From assembly GCF_002860255.1 (NCBI RefSeq), contig NZ_PGVE01000069.1, positions 1 to 64,000 of the forward strand: a DNA stretch of 64,000 nt. Reading direction: 5' to 3'. Positions 54,214 through 63,708 of the stretch are shown in pieces. Made by a program: the position numbers and the translations under genes. This DNA comes from Neobacillus cucumis (GTDB taxonomy: Bacteria > Bacillota > Bacilli > Bacillales > Cytobacillaceae). The notes under the pieces are model-generated. The model saw nothing but the letters and a program-made list of their open reading frames with translations, had not been told where the DNA came from and made no database searches. Position 1 is the stretch's first letter. The number at the start of each line of letters is the position of its first letter.

Positions 54214-54633
54214 CAATTGAAAAATGTTAAAAACGATGATGGAGAAAAGTATCTAGTGATCGACCATTAAGGGAGAAAGTGCCGTGACTGCAAGCACTTT
54301 TATGGCTCAACACTTGAGAAGTTCACCTCCTGAGTTGGCACCGGGACCACAATAAAAAGCAATAGCTTGAGAATAGATTACTGTCCAGCTACAGCGCCCA
54401 GCCCCTCGAGGTCATAAGCCAATCACTACGGAAGGCAAAGTGCACGCCTTCCGTAGTGCTTGTCTTATGCTTGTCGGGGCTGACCAGGGCACTTCCGCTT
54501 TTCTGTGTAAAGGTGCACCGGCACAAGCCGTTATTTGAATGAAGCGAACACAATATTTTTATACATATGTGTTTACAAGGGTGGTACCGCGAATGATAAA
54601 CCTCGTCCCTTTCCAGGGATGGGGTTTTTTTGT
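54214..54633 (+). promoter_or_regulatory. T-box riboswitch of pheST, interrupted by repeat R4
   Basis: Stem I runs about 54230-54375 with GAAGTTCACC holding a UUC phenylalanine specifier. Stem III (GTGCACCGGCAC and GCCGTTATTTGAATGAAG) is at about 54510-54545, the T-box AAGGGTGGTACCGCG at about 54578-54592, and the terminator CTCGTCCCT/AGGGATGGGG with a T-run ends at 54633. A 120-base repeat copy separates Stem I from Stem III. The leader is about 420 nt, longer than usual for that reason. Confidence 0.88.
54383..54502 (+). repeat. Dispersed intergenic repeat, long copy R4, inside the pheST T-box
   Basis: GTCCAGCTACAGCGCCCAGC to GGGCACTTCCGCTTTT. The central hairpin is perfect: CACTACGGAAGGC (54424-54436) and GCCTTCCGTAGTG (54446-54458). 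It lies entirely within the T-box leader, between Stem I and Stem III. Confidence 0.87.
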
Positions 54634-54694
54634 TTTTCATAGTTAAGGTAACTACCCTAAAGTGACCAAATACCATTAAGGAGGAATAGATGAT

Positions 54695-55732
54695 ATGCAA
54701 GAACGTTTAAAGGAATTGCAGCAAGAGGCTATTCAAAAAGTTGAACAGTCCGAGAGCTTAAAAGAATTGAATGACATCCGGGTTGCCTACCTAGGAAAAA
54801 AAGGACCAATTACAGAAGTACTGCGCGGAATGGGGAAGCTTTCTGCTGAAGAGCGGCCAGTCATGGGAGCACTTGTGAATGAAGTGCGTGAAACGATTGC
54901 TGCTAAAATTGAAGCAAAACAAAAAGACCTAGAAGAAGCAGCTGTGTTAGAAAAATTAGCATCTGAAAGCATCGATGTAACCCTCCCAGGCCGTCCGGTC
55001 AAAGTTGGGAACCACCATCCACTGACAAGAATCATTGAAGAAATTGAAGATTTGTTTATTGGAATGGGTTATCAAGTAGCTGAAGGCCCTGAGGTAGAGC
55101 AGGATTATTATAATTTTGAAGCTCTAAATTTACCAAAAGGCCACCCTGCCCGTGATATGCAGGATTCCTTCTATATTACAGAAGAAATCCTTCTTCGTAC
55201 CCATACATCACCAGTCCAAGCGCGTACGATGGAAAAGCATGAAGGGAAAGGGCCTATTAAGATTATCTGCCCTGGTAAGGTTTACCGCCGCGATAATGAT
55301 GATGCTACACACTCTCATCAATTCATGCAAATTGAAGGCCTAGTTGTCGGTGAAAACATTCGAATGAGTGATTTGAAAGGAACATTAGAGGTATTTGCGA
55401 AGAAAATGTTCGGTGAAGACCGTGAAATTCGTCTTAGACCAAGTTTCTTCCCATTTACAGAGCCTTCTGTTGAAATGGATATTTCATGTAAAATTTGCGG
55501 CGGACATGGCTGTAATGTGTGTAAACAAACTGGCTGGATTGAGATTCTAGGAGCAGGTATGGTTCATCCAAACGTTCTAGAAATGGCTGGTTATGATTCT
55601 AAAAAATACACTGGATTTGCTTTTGGAATGGGACCTGAGCGGATTGCAATGTTGAAATACGGTGTGGATGATATCCGTCATTTCTACACAAACGATGTAC
55701 GATTCTTAAAACAGTTCTCAAAACACGAGTAG
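54695..55732 (+). CDS. pheS: Phenylalanyl-tRNA synthetase subunit alpha
   Basis: Catalytic subunit of the alpha2-beta2 enzyme charging tRNA-Phe. The 345-residue protein has an N-terminal coiled coil (about 1-85) and class II motifs: motif 2 in [22 protein letters not shown] and motif 3 in [14 protein letters not shown]. The Cys-rich [16 protein letters not shown] is near residues 261-276. The ATG follows AAGGAGG. It precedes pheT by 15 bases in one operon under T-box control. Confidence 0.97.
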   Translation: MQERLKELQQEAIQKVEQSESLKELNDIRVAYLGKKGPITEVLRGMGKLSAEERPVMGALVNEVRETIAAKIEAKQKDLEEAAVLEKLASESIDVTLPGRPVKVGNHHPLTRIIEEIEDLFIGMGYQVAEGPEVEQDYYNFEALNLPKGHPARDMQDSFYITEEILLRTHTSPVQARTMEKHEGKGPIKIICPGKVYRRDNDDATHSHQFMQIEGLVVGENIRMSDLKGTLEVFAKKMFGEDREIRLRPSFFPFTEPSVEMDISCKICGGHGCNVCKQTGWIEILGAGMVHPNVLEMAGYDSKKYTGFAFGMGPERIAMLKYGVDDIRHFYTNDVRFLKQFSKHE

Positions 55733-55747
55733 GGAGGAGACGGAGAC

Positions 55748-58162
55748 ATGTTCGTATCATATAAATGGCTGCAAGATTATATTGATTTAACAGGTGTAAC
55801 AGCAGAGGAATTAGCTGAAAAAATTACTAAAAGCGGAATCGAAGTGGAAGGTGTAGAGGTTCTTAACGAAGGCATTAAAGGTGTGGTTGTCGGCCATGTT
55901 TTAGAACGTGAGCAGCATCCAAATGCTGATAAATTAAGCAAATGTCTTGTGGATATTGGTCAGGAACAGCCTGTTCAAATTATTTGCGGTGCACCGAATG
56001 TTGCTCAAGGCCAGAAGGTTGCCGTTGCTACGGTGGGTGCCTTACTTCCTGGTAATTTTAAAATTAAAAAGGCGAAGCTTCGCGGCGAAGAGTCTAATGG
56101 AATGATTTGTTCCCTTACTGAGCTTGGCATGGAAGGGAAAATTGTTCCAAAAGAATATTCTGAGGGAATCTTTGTTTTTCCTTCAGATGCTGAAGTGGGC
56201 TTAGATGCGTTAGAATTACTAAACCGCGACGATGAAGTGTTAGAACTTAGTTTAACACCAAACCGTGCAGACTGCTTAAGCATGCTAGGAGTTGCCTATG
56301 AAGTGGCAGCGATTCTTGGCAGAGAGGTTAAACTTCCAGAAACGGACCTTGAGCCGATTAACGAAAAGGCATCAGATTATGTAAAAATCAAGGTGGAAGC
56401 AAAAGAGGATAACCCTCTTTACGTTGCTAAGATCATTAAAAATGTAAAAATTGGACCTTCACCATTATGGATGCAAACTCGCTTAATGAATGCTGGTATT
56501 CGCCCGCACAACAACGTGGTCGATATTACTAACTATATCTTATTAGAATACGGCCAGCCGCTTCATGCGTTTGATTATGACCGTTTAAGTTCTAAGGAAA
56601 TCCTTGTCCGCCGAGCAGTAGATGGAGAAAAATTTGTTACCCTTGATGATGCTGAACGGACGTTGACTTCAGACCATCTAGTTATTACGAATGGTACGGA
56701 GCCTGTCGCTTTAGCAGGTGTAATGGGCGGTGCAAATTCAGAGGTTACTTCAGATACAACGACTGTGTTATTAGAAGCAGCTTACTTCAATGGTCAGACA
56801 GTCCGTAAAGCATCGAAAGACCATGGTTTAAGAAGTGAAGCCAGCGCACGTTTCGAAAAAGGCGTGGATCCAAACCGTGTCCGTCCAGCCGGCGAACGCG
56901 CTGCCTACTTAATGGCAAAGTATGCTGGCGGTGAGGTGCTTGAGGGTACTTCAGAGGTAGATACACTAACTGTAGAGCCTGAAGTGGTATCAATCACACT
57001 AGAAAAAATTAATCGTGTCCTTGGTACAGACTTACAGATGAACGATGTAAAAGAAATTTTTGACCGTTTGCAATTCCAGGTAAGTGTCGAACAAGATACT
57101 ATTACTGTTACGGCACCAACTCGCCGCGGAGATATTAGAATCGAAGAAGATTTAATAGAGGAAGTAGCTCGCCTTTATGGATATGACAACATTCCAAAAA
57201 CTTTGCCAGTAGGATCAACAACTCCTGGTAAATTATCTGCGTATCAAAAGAAACGCCGTGTGGTTCGTCAGTATCTCGAAGGTGCAGGGTTATATCAGGC
57301 TGTAACATACTCGTTGACAAGTGCGGATAAAGCTTCACAATATGCCCTTGAAAAACGCGAGCCTATTCGTTTAGCGATGCCAATGAGTGAAGAACGAAGC
57401 GTGCTTCGTTTAAGCATCATGCCTCAAGTTTTGGAAGTATTAAAATACAATAGTGCCCGCCAAAATGACAGCTTGGCTGTTTATGAGACTGGTGCTGTAT
57501 TCTTATCTAATGGAGAAGATGCCCTTCCCATTGAAATTGAGCATCTAGCAGGTGCTGTAACAGGTTTATGGCACAGCCATTCATGGCAAGCCGAGAAGAA
57601 GGCTGTTGACTTCTTCGTTGTTAAAGGGATTTTAGAAGGTATGTTTGCAAAGCTTGGCCTTGAAGATCGTGTACAATATGTGCAGTCTAAAGTAGAGGGG
57701 ATGCACCCTGGCCGTACAGCAGAAATCCGTTTGGACGGAGTTAACGTCGGCTTTGTGGGCCAAGTCCACCCAACAGTACAAAAAGAACTTGATTTAAAAG
57801 ATACCTATGTATTCGAACTCTCGTTACAAGCAGTTCTTCAAGAAGAAACTGCCCCATTACAATACAACAGCATCCCACGCTTCCCGACCATCACAAGAGA
57901 CATTGCCCTTGTGGTAAACAGAGAAACGGTGTCAGGCACCTTAAAGGATATCATTCTAACAACTGGTGCACCGCTTCTGAAGGAAGCAGAGGTGTTCGAT
58001 TTGTATGAGGGTGAAAGAATGGAAGAAGGCAAGAAGTCGATTGCTTTCTCATTAAAATATTTAGATCCTGAGCGTACTTTGACGGATGAAGAGGTAACAA
58101 AAGTACATGAGCGTGTGCTGGAAGCATTAAAAGAAAAGGCTGGCGCCGTTCTTCGCGGATAA
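55748..58162 (+). CDS. pheT: Phenylalanyl-tRNA synthetase subunit beta
   Basis: Beta subunit of PheRS, giving tRNA binding and editing. The 804-residue protein has an EMAP-like tRNA-binding domain (about 40-150), B3/B4 editing domain (about 210-385), B5 domain (about 405-480), a catalytic-like core and the C-terminal ferredoxin-fold anticodon-binding domain (about 710-803, [20 protein letters not shown]). The ATG follows AGGGAGGAGA. A terminator follows, then the NERD locus. Confidence 0.97.
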   Translation: MFVSYKWLQDYIDLTGVTAEELAEKITKSGIEVEGVEVLNEGIKGVVVGHVLEREQHPNADKLSKCLVDIGQEQPVQIICGAPNVAQGQKVAVATVGALLPGNFKIKKAKLRGEESNGMICSLTELGMEGKIVPKEYSEGIFVFPSDAEVGLDALELLNRDDEVLELSLTPNRADCLSMLGVAYEVAAILGREVKLPETDLEPINEKASDYVKIKVEAKEDNPLYVAKIIKNVKIGPSPLWMQTRLMNAGIRPHNNVVDITNYILLEYGQPLHAFDYDRLSSKEILVRRAVDGEKFVTLDDAERTLTSDHLVITNGTEPVALAGVMGGANSEVTSDTTTVLLEAAYFNGQTVRKASKDHGLRSEASARFEKGVDPNRVRPAGERAAYLMAKYAGGEVLEGTSEVDTLTVEPEVVSITLEKINRVLGTDLQMNDVKEIFDRLQFQVSVEQDTITVTAPTRRGDIRIEEDLIEEVARLYGYDNIPKTLPVGSTTPGKLSAYQKKRRVVRQYLEGAGLYQAVTYSLTSADKASQYALEKREPIRLAMPMSEERSVLRLSIMPQVLEVLKYNSARQNDSLAVYETGAVFLSNGEDALPIEIEHLAGAVTGLWHSHSWQAEKKAVDFFVVKGILEGMFAKLGLEDRVQYVQSKVEGMHPGRTAEIRLDGVNVGFVGQVHPTVQKELDLKDTYVFELSLQAVLQEETAPLQYNSIPRFPTITRDIALVVNRETVSGTLKDIILTTGAPLLKEAEVFDLYEGERMEEGKKSIAFSLKYLDPERTLTDEEVTKVHERVLEALKEKAGAVLRG

Positions 58163-58170
58163 AATAAAAT

Positions 58171-58205
58171 GGCTGGTTCGAATCTAATTCGAGCCAGCTT
58201 TTTGT
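58171..58205 (+). terminator. Terminator of pheST
   Basis: GCTGGTTCGAAT and ATTCGAGCCAGC form a stem followed by TTTTT. Confidence 0.9.
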
Positions 58206-58211
58206 GTTTTT

Positions 58212-58290
58212 GCTGATAAAATGATTTTTTCGCTGATAAAACAATGAAAAGTGCTGATAAACATATAAAAACTGCTGATAAAAAATACGA
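58212..58290. repeat. Array A of GCTGATAAA units, upstream of the NERD gene
   Basis: GCTGATAAA begins at 58212, 58232, 58253 and 58274, a period of 20-21 bases. The unit tails read TTTTTTC, GAAAAGT, AAAAACT and then AAATACGACAAACAAATT. The same order of tails occurs in array B. Confidence 0.9.
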
Positions 58291-58372
58291 CAAACAAATT
58301 TCGATAAATTTCAGCAGGATTTTCCAGACTCCAATTAGAATCTATTATGTAAAACGAAAGGAGTGAGATTTA

Positions 58373-59350
58373 TTGATAATAAAAGAGAGGAAAATTCCAC
58401 TAGTTATACTTATTTTAGAGGCACTATGCCGACGTCTTTCCACTAACCATCCAAAATACAAAGAGATTCAAGAGGAGTTAGGAAGGAGGCGAGCCGGCTA
58501 CCAAGGTGAAGTAGCATTTGACTACTATCTTAGGTACCTGCCTAAGGATAAATACATGATTCTCCACGATTTAAACCTTCCTGATGGTGAATATAACTGC
58601 CAAATCGATACCCTCCTCATATCACCAGAATACGCCCTAATTATTGAAGTGAAAAATATGACAGGTAAATTAATTTTTGATACAGAAAACGAACAGTTTA
58701 TTCAAATTTATAATGAAAAGGAAAAAGGATATCCCTATCCAATTGCCCAGGCTGAAAGACACCAAGAATATTTAAGAAAGCTTTTAAAAACGAACAAATT
58801 TCCCGACATCCCTACTGAATATGTAGTAGTGATTAGTAATAGTTATGCCACTTATGCCGTTACTGGAAAAAATGCCTATAAAGTAAAACCGCGTGTAGGT
58901 AAAGCGGATGTTTTTCAAAGTAAAATCCAGTACTTTGAAGATCAATTTACGAAACCTGCCCTTGATTCTAAGGATCTCCGTAAGCTGTGCCGACGTCTTG
59001 TGAAAATGAATACGGTCCCCACAAACTATGTTTTAAGAAAATACGGAATCAACAAGTATGATTTATCCATCGGTGTTTTCTGTCCCCGCTGTAATCATTA
59101 TCCGATCATTGAAAAAAGATCTAAATGGTTCTGTCCATCCTGCAATACTTATTCGAAAGATGCCCACATTAATGCTTTAATGGACTATTTTTTACTTATT
59201 GACACCCAAATAACGAATCAGCAATTTCGGGATTTTTGCCAGTTAACATCATCTCATACTTCAAAGAGATTTTTAGTATCGGCAAATCTAAGTTACGATC
59301 TAGGAACAAAAAAGGGGAGATCCTATTCTCCTAAGACCATCCCTTGGTAA
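58373..59350 (+). CDS. NERD domain protein with C-terminal zinc ribbon
   Basis: A 325-residue protein of the NERD (nuclease-related domain) family, predicted to have a PD-(D/E)XK nuclease-like fold. The core is GYQGEVAFDYYL (about 42-53), then CQIDTLLISPEYALIIEVKN (about 76-95) with the Asp and Glu-Val-Lys expected at the active site. The C-terminal part has a zinc ribbon, CPRCNHYPII and WFCPSCNTYS (about 238-262). The TTG start follows AAAGGAG by nine bases. It has no operon partner. The gene is tightly bracketed by arrays A and B. Biochemical activity and biological role of the family are not established. Confidence 0.85.
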   Translation: MIIKERKIPLVILILEALCRRLSTNHPKYKEIQEELGRRRAGYQGEVAFDYYLRYLPKDKYMILHDLNLPDGEYNCQIDTLLISPEYALIIEVKNMTGKLIFDTENEQFIQIYNEKEKGYPYPIAQAERHQEYLRKLLKTNKFPDIPTEYVVVISNSYATYAVTGKNAYKVKPRVGKADVFQSKIQYFEDQFTKPALDSKDLRKLCRRLVKMNTVPTNYVLRKYGINKYDLSIGVFCPRCNHYPIIEKRSKWFCPSCNTYSKDAHINALMDYFLLIDTQITNQQFRDFCQLTSSHTSKRFLVSANLSYDLGTKKGRSYSPKTIPW

Positions 59351-59353
59351 AGT

Positions 59354-59460
59354 GCTGATAAGTTCTAATTTTCGCTGATATACGACTGAAAAGTGCCGAT
59401 AAATATACGAAAAGTGCTGATAAATAACTAAAAACTGCTGATAAAAAATTTGAAACAAAT
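59354..59460. repeat. Array B of GCTGATAAA units, downstream of the NERD gene
   Basis: Units begin at 59354, 59374, 59395 (GCCGATAAA), 59416 and 59437, period 20-21 bases, starting only three bases after the NERD stop codon. Tails read ATTTTC, GAAAAGT, GAAAAGT, AAAAACT and then AAATTTGAAACAAATTTT, matching array A with one extra unit. Confidence 0.9.
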
Positions 59461-59495
59461 TTTTAGACAGCAATCTCATGAAATGAATCACCCAA

Positions 59496-59798
59496 TTAAT
59501 CATGAACCCTATTTTTTTCGTAAATTTCATCATAAACCTTCGCCAACGCCACATCTAAATCCGTCAATCCTCCAGCATTCCAAGAGGTCAGCCTCAGCGT
59601 CACTAATTTATAATCAATTGCGATAAAGGGGTGATGATTCTTTTCCTCAGACAACTGTGCAATTTCATTTACAAATGCAACACCGCTTAAAAACTCTCGA
59701 AAACGATATTTTTTATCAATAAATTTACCGTCTAATTTCCATCCTGTTAATTCTGCCAAAGCTTGGTCGATCTCAGTTAAACTTAACTTATTTGCCAC
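59496..59798 (-). CDS. Pterin-4a-carbinolamine dehydratase family protein
   Basis: A 100-residue protein of the PCD/DCoH family, which recycles pterin cofactors after aromatic amino acid hydroxylation. It has the active-site motif SEEKNHHPFIAIDYKLV near residue 50 and WNAGGLTDLDVALA near 73-86. The GTG start follows GGGGGG. No phenylalanine hydroxylase is in the window, so the physiological role is uncertain; the family sometimes has other roles such as molybdopterin-related ones. Confidence 0.85.
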   Translation of the reverse strand: MANKLSLTEIDQALAELTGWKLDGKFIDKKYRFREFLSGVAFVNEIAQLSEEKNHHPFIAIDYKLVTLRLTSWNAGGLTDLDVALAKVYDEIYEKNRVHD

Positions 59799-59858
59799 TC
59801 CAGTCCCCCCTAATTGCCGTTTACTATCACTCTATTCAACCAGTCTTCTGAAAACGAC

Positions 59859-60812
59859 TTAGCTTCGTTTTTTATTTGCAATCGCCAAAGCCTTGTCGGT
59901 GTTCGCAAAGTGGAGTTTTACAAACGATGGAAGGCTATCCCGCCCTTTGCTCAAAATCAGCCTAGCCGCAGCCACATCTACCTGCGCCCCTGCCCCTTTT
60001 GGAATTTTAAATCCTGCCGCATCACTTAGCTTATCAATGTATTGAATAAACGCATAACGCGCTAAAATACTGGCGGCGGCAACAGCAATATGAATACCTT
60101 CTGCTTTCGTACTAAAATAAACATCCTTATTGGCAATAGCACTTTGTCCTTTCAGATGCTGAAAATAGGTTCCCGGCTGAACAAATTGGTCTATTAAAAT
60201 CGCCTCTGGTCTCGAAGGGGCAATCTTCTCCAATACATTTAAAATCGCCTTGTTATGGAGCAATGCCTTCATTTTCCCTTGTGACATCCCCGACTGCTGT
60301 ACCTGATTATACTTCTCATTTTTAAGCGTCATTAAGCTAAAAGGTATGACATCTTTAATCACTTTAGCAATTTCTACTATTTTTTCATCATTTAAATCCT
60401 TTGAATCTCTTACGCCTAATTCCTTTAATAGTGGAATATCTTCCTTTCTGACATAGGCAGCTACAACGGTAATCGGACCGAAAAAGTCCCCTGTACCTAC
60501 TTCATCTGACCCGATAGCAGACATTCCTGAAATACCAGAGGGAAGATTCCCTTTAGGTGCTGATTTCCCCTTGGTAGCAGGAGTTTTGTTATTTGAAACA
60601 GCAGCACTGCTGTTCCCCCATTTTCCTGCCTCTTTTTCACAATCATTCCCTTGGAATAAAACCTTTCCGGACTTATACGCCGTAATCATACAAGCAGGGG
60701 TTTTCGCTGCAAACATTCCTCCAGGAATATTTTTATCTAAAAGTTGTTTTGCATAATAATTCTTCATTTCATTAATCTTTGACATTTCTAAAATAAGAAC
60801 AACATTTCCCAC
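59859..60812 (-). CDS. rnhC: Ribonuclease HIII
   Basis: Removes RNA from RNA-DNA hybrids. The 317-residue protein has an N-terminal TBP-like hybrid-binding domain (about 1-85), a linker of low complexity (SKNKTPATKGKSAPKGN-like) and the catalytic RNase H domain starting IGSDEVGTGDFFGPITV near 102, with GVRDSKDL, LIDQF and YFSTKAEGIHIAVAAASI. The start at 60812 (GTG) aligns with B. subtilis RnhC; its ribosome binding site is weak, and the ATG at 60785 is an alternative. It is divergent from zapA. Confidence 0.95.
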   Translation of the reverse strand: MGNVVLILEMSKINEMKNYYAKQLLDKNIPGGMFAAKTPACMITAYKSGKVLFQGNDCEKEAGKWGNSSAAVSNNKTPATKGKSAPKGNLPSGISGMSAIGSDEVGTGDFFGPITVVAAYVRKEDIPLLKELGVRDSKDLNDEKIVEIAKVIKDVIPFSLMTLKNEKYNQVQQSGMSQGKMKALLHNKAILNVLEKIAPSRPEAILIDQFVQPGTYFQHLKGQSAIANKDVYFSTKAEGIHIAVAAASILARYAFIQYIDKLSDAAGFKIPKGAGAQVDVAAARLILSKGRDSLPSFVKLHFANTDKALAIANKKRS

Positions 60813-60952
60813 TTAGGGCCACCACATTTCTTTGAATTTTTGAAAAAACGGAATCAATCAAGTCAGTCTTGCATTTTTAATTTGTTTGACTTTTCGTCTT
60901 ATGTACGTTCGTGTTATAGTATAGAGTAGGATTCTGGAATGGAGGCTTTACG

Positions 60953-61213
60953 TTGTCAAATATTCAAAAACACAGAACAACCGTTGATATATTCGGCCAA
61001 GCATACGTCATAATGGGTACGGAAAGCCCAAGTCATATACGACTGGTGGCCTCGTTAGTTGACGACAAAATGCGTGAAATCAGTTTTAAGAATCCAACTC
61101 TTGACGTAAATAAACTAGCTGTTCTAACTGCTGTTAATGCAGTTAATGATTATATTAAAATCAAAGATCAGTTAGAGCGGCTGCAAGCGGAACTACAAAA
61201 AGAAAAGGACTAA
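60953..61213 (+). CDS. zapA: Cell division protein ZapA
   Basis: An 86-residue FtsZ-ring-associated protein: an N-terminal compact domain (TTVDIFGQAYVIMGTESPSH) and a C-terminal coiled coil (YIKIKDQLERLQAELQKEKD). It promotes bundling of FtsZ filaments. The TTG start follows GGAGG. It is followed 5 bases later by the CvpA family gene. Confidence 0.94.
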   Translation: MSNIQKHRTTVDIFGQAYVIMGTESPSHIRLVASLVDDKMREISFKNPTLDVNKLAVLTAVNAVNDYIKIKDQLERLQAELQKEKD

Positions 61214-61218
61214 AGATT

Positions 61219-61761
61219 ATGTTAGGTTTAGCCATTATTATTTTTCTAATTATTGGATTCTTTGTTGGTCTTAAAAGGGGGTTTATCCTGCAGCTTGTTC
61301 ATCTAACAGGTTTTATTATTGCATATGTGGCTGCTGCTTCCTACTACGAAGAACTTTCCACAAAGCTCATTTTATGGATTCCCTACCCAGACTTCGGGGA
61401 TGGTACGGCATTAAAGATATTCTCAGACTCAACAGATATGGAGAGTGCCTTCTACCGCGCGATAGCCTTTGTGATCATCTTTTTTGCGGTAAAAATTCTT
61501 TTCCAAATTATCGGCTCGATGCTCGACTTTATTGCACATCTGCCGGTTTTAAGGCAGTTGAATGTTCTAGCTGGCGGCCTTTTAGGATTTTGTGAAGTCT
61601 ATCTAATTATCTTTATTTTATTATATATTGCTGCCTTAATTCCAATCGAAGTAATTCAGGATCAATTGGATCATTCAAATTTGGCAAAGGCAATTGTGAA
61701 CCACACCCCTATCCTTTCACAGCAAATTAAAAGCTTGTGGATTGAATATACTACAGCTTGA
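61219..61761 (+). CDS. yshB: CvpA family membrane protein YshB
   Basis: A 180-residue protein with four likely transmembrane segments (about 2-20, 26-44, 78-100 and 117-143), of the CvpA/colicin V production family. FVGLKRGFILQLVHLTGFIIA is the family signature region. The molecular role is unknown. The ribosome binding site is weak (AAAAGGACTAAAG), suggesting coupling to zapA. A terminator follows. Confidence 0.9.
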   Translation: MLGLAIIIFLIIGFFVGLKRGFILQLVHLTGFIIAYVAAASYYEELSTKLILWIPYPDFGDGTALKIFSDSTDMESAFYRAIAFVIIFFAVKILFQIIGSMLDFIAHLPVLRQLNVLAGGLLGFCEVYLIIFILLYIAALIPIEVIQDQLDHSNLAKAIVNHTPILSQQIKSLWIEYTTA

Positions 61762-61786
61762 ACTTCTCTGTAGCAGAGGAGTTTTT
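61762..61786 (+). terminator. Terminator of zapA-yshB
   Basis: ACTTCTCTGTAGCAGAGGAGT followed by TTTT. Confidence 0.8.
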
Positions 61787-61846
61787 CTATTCATGCAAAA
61801 AGATAGGACATAATAAAAATGCTAAACCATAAGGCAGGTGTTTTTT

Positions 61847-63562
61847 ATGGAGGTCAATAAAAAAGAATTAATTCGGTTATTAGAAACCATTGCGATTTAT
61901 ATGGAATTAAAAGGTGAAAACCCATTTAAAGTTTCAGCCTTCCGTAAAGCTGCGATTGCGCTTGAAACAGATGAACGTGTTTTAACGGAAATTGAAGACT
62001 TTACCGCCATTTCTGGGATTGGCAAAGGTACGGCCGCGGTGATCGATGAGTACATAAAAGAGGGGACATCAACCGTATTAAGTGAGCTGAAGGAAGAGGT
62101 TCCCGCTGGTTTAATCCCTCTGTTGCAGCTTCCAGGTTTGGGAGGGAAGAAAATTGCCAAGCTGTATAAAGAACTGGGAATTGAAGATGTCGATAGTTTA
62201 AAGGAAGCTTGTGAAGCAGGCAAAGTCCAAGGGCTTGCTGGGTTTGGCAAGAAAACGGAAGAAAAAATCTTGAGCGCAATTGCCAATGTAGGAACAAGGC
62301 CAGAGAGGCTTCCGCTTGCCTATATGCTCCCGGTTGCGGAGCAAATTGAGGATAAACTTGCAGAAATGCAGGATATCATTCGTTATTCTAGAGCGGGAAG
62401 CTTAAGAAGAATGCGGGAAACGATTAAGGATCTTGATTTTATTATTGCGACAAATGAACCCGAACTGGTACGAGAACACCTGCTTCAACTGCCTCGAATA
62501 AAGGAGGTCATTGGTGCGGGGGATACAAAGGTTTCCGTTGTTTTGGCCCTCGATTATGATGTCTCTGTTGATTTTCGTCTTGTAAAACCTGAGGAGTTCA
62601 TCACAACGCTTCATCATTTTACAGGTTCAAAGGATCATAATGTCCGGATGCGTCAGCTGGCTAAAGACCGTGGAGAAAAGATTAGTGAATATGGAGTCGA
62701 AAATGTAGAAACAGGGGAAATTCTTACATTTTCATCGGAAGAGGAATTTTTTAAGCATTTCGATCTGCCATTTATTCCGCCTGAAATCAGGGAGGATGGA
62801 AGAGAAGTAGAGCAATTCTCTGCGGAAGACGAATTGATCGAACTTTCAGATATCAAAGGTGATCTGCATATGCACACCACCTGGAGCGACGGGGCTCACT
62901 CCATTGAACAAATGGTAGAAGCCTGCCGGGCTAGAGGATATCAATACTTGGCAATTACTGATCACTCTCAGTATCTAAAGGTAGCTAATGGGCTTTCACG
63001 TGAAAGATTGTTAAAGCAGAATGAAGAAATAAAAAAATTAAATCAACAATACGATGATATCTTAATCCTATCAGGCATCGAGATGGATATTTTACCAGAT
63101 GGCACACTTGATTTTGATGATGAGCTATTAGCGGAAATGGATTTTGTGATTGCTTCGATTCATTCGGCGTTCACACAGCCAAGGGAAAAGATTATGGAGC
63201 GCCTAAAGACTGCGCTTGAAAATGCGCACGTTGATTTAATTGCCCATCCAACCGGCAGAAAAATTGGACGCAGAGAAGGCTATGATGTAGATGTTGATTT
63301 GTTGATTCAGCTGGCAAAAGAGACGAATACAGCATTGGAATTAAATGCGAACCCTAACAGGCTAGATTTATCAGCGGAATATTTGCGGAAAGCACAAGAA
63401 CATGGCGTAAAGATTCTGATTAATACGGATGCTCACCAATTGGATACATTAAAGCATATGGAAATTGGTGTCGCGGCAGCTAAAAAAGGTTGGATTAAGA
63501 AATCTACGGTAATCAATGCTTTAGATAAATATGAATTACTTGAATATTTACATCATCGATAA
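61847..63562 (+). CDS. polX: DNA polymerase/3'-5' exonuclease PolX
   Basis: Family X repair polymerase with a PHP-domain exonuclease/AP-endonuclease activity. The 571-residue protein has helix-hairpin-helix DNA-binding repeats (FTAISGIGKGTAAVIDEYI, LLQLPGLGGKKIAKLYKELG), the polymerase domain with RAGSLRRMRETIKDLDFIIA near 180, and a C-terminal PHP domain starting IKGDLHMHTTWSDGAHS near 335 with ITDHSQ and INTDAHQ. The ATG at 61847 follows AGGCAGGTG. Next on the same strand, after repeat R5, comes mutS2. Confidence 0.96.
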   Translation: MEVNKKELIRLLETIAIYMELKGENPFKVSAFRKAAIALETDERVLTEIEDFTAISGIGKGTAAVIDEYIKEGTSTVLSELKEEVPAGLIPLLQLPGLGGKKIAKLYKELGIEDVDSLKEACEAGKVQGLAGFGKKTEEKILSAIANVGTRPERLPLAYMLPVAEQIEDKLAEMQDIIRYSRAGSLRRMRETIKDLDFIIATNEPELVREHLLQLPRIKEVIGAGDTKVSVVLALDYDVSVDFRLVKPEEFITTLHHFTGSKDHNVRMRQLAKDRGEKISEYGVENVETGEILTFSSEEEFFKHFDLPFIPPEIREDGREVEQFSAEDELIELSDIKGDLHMHTTWSDGAHSIEQMVEACRARGYQYLAITDHSQYLKVANGLSRERLLKQNEEIKKLNQQYDDILILSGIEMDILPDGTLDFDDELLAEMDFVIASIHSAFTQPREKIMERLKTALENAHVDLIAHPTGRKIGRREGYDVDVDLLIQLAKETNTALELNANPNRLDLSAEYLRKAQEHGVKILINTDAHQLDTLKHMEIGVAAAKKGWIKKSTVINALDKYELLEYLHHR

Positions 63563-63563
63563 G

Positions 63564-63683
63564 AAAAGCGTAAGTGCCTTGGTCAGGGGCGACAGGCATA
63601 AGACGAGCCGGCGAGAAGGCTGTTCTTTAGCCTTCTTGACGGATTGGCTTATGACCCCGAGCCCCTAGGCGCTGAAGCTGGAC
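63564..63683 (-). repeat. Dispersed intergenic repeat, long copy R5, upstream of mutS2
   Basis: Read on the minus strand: GTCCAGCTTCAGCGCCTAGG through CGCTTTT, with the central hairpin AGAAGGCT/AGCCTTCT. It lies between the polX stop codon and the mutS2 ribosome binding site. Confidence 0.85.
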
Positions 63684-63708
63684 AATTCATAAAAAGGGGG
63701 GAAACTCC

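Noticed and set aside
58212-59460. GCTGATAAA arrays as a possible CRISPR
   Set aside because: The conserved part is only about 9 bases, the period is 20-21 bases and no cas genes are near; spacers are too short and AT-biased.
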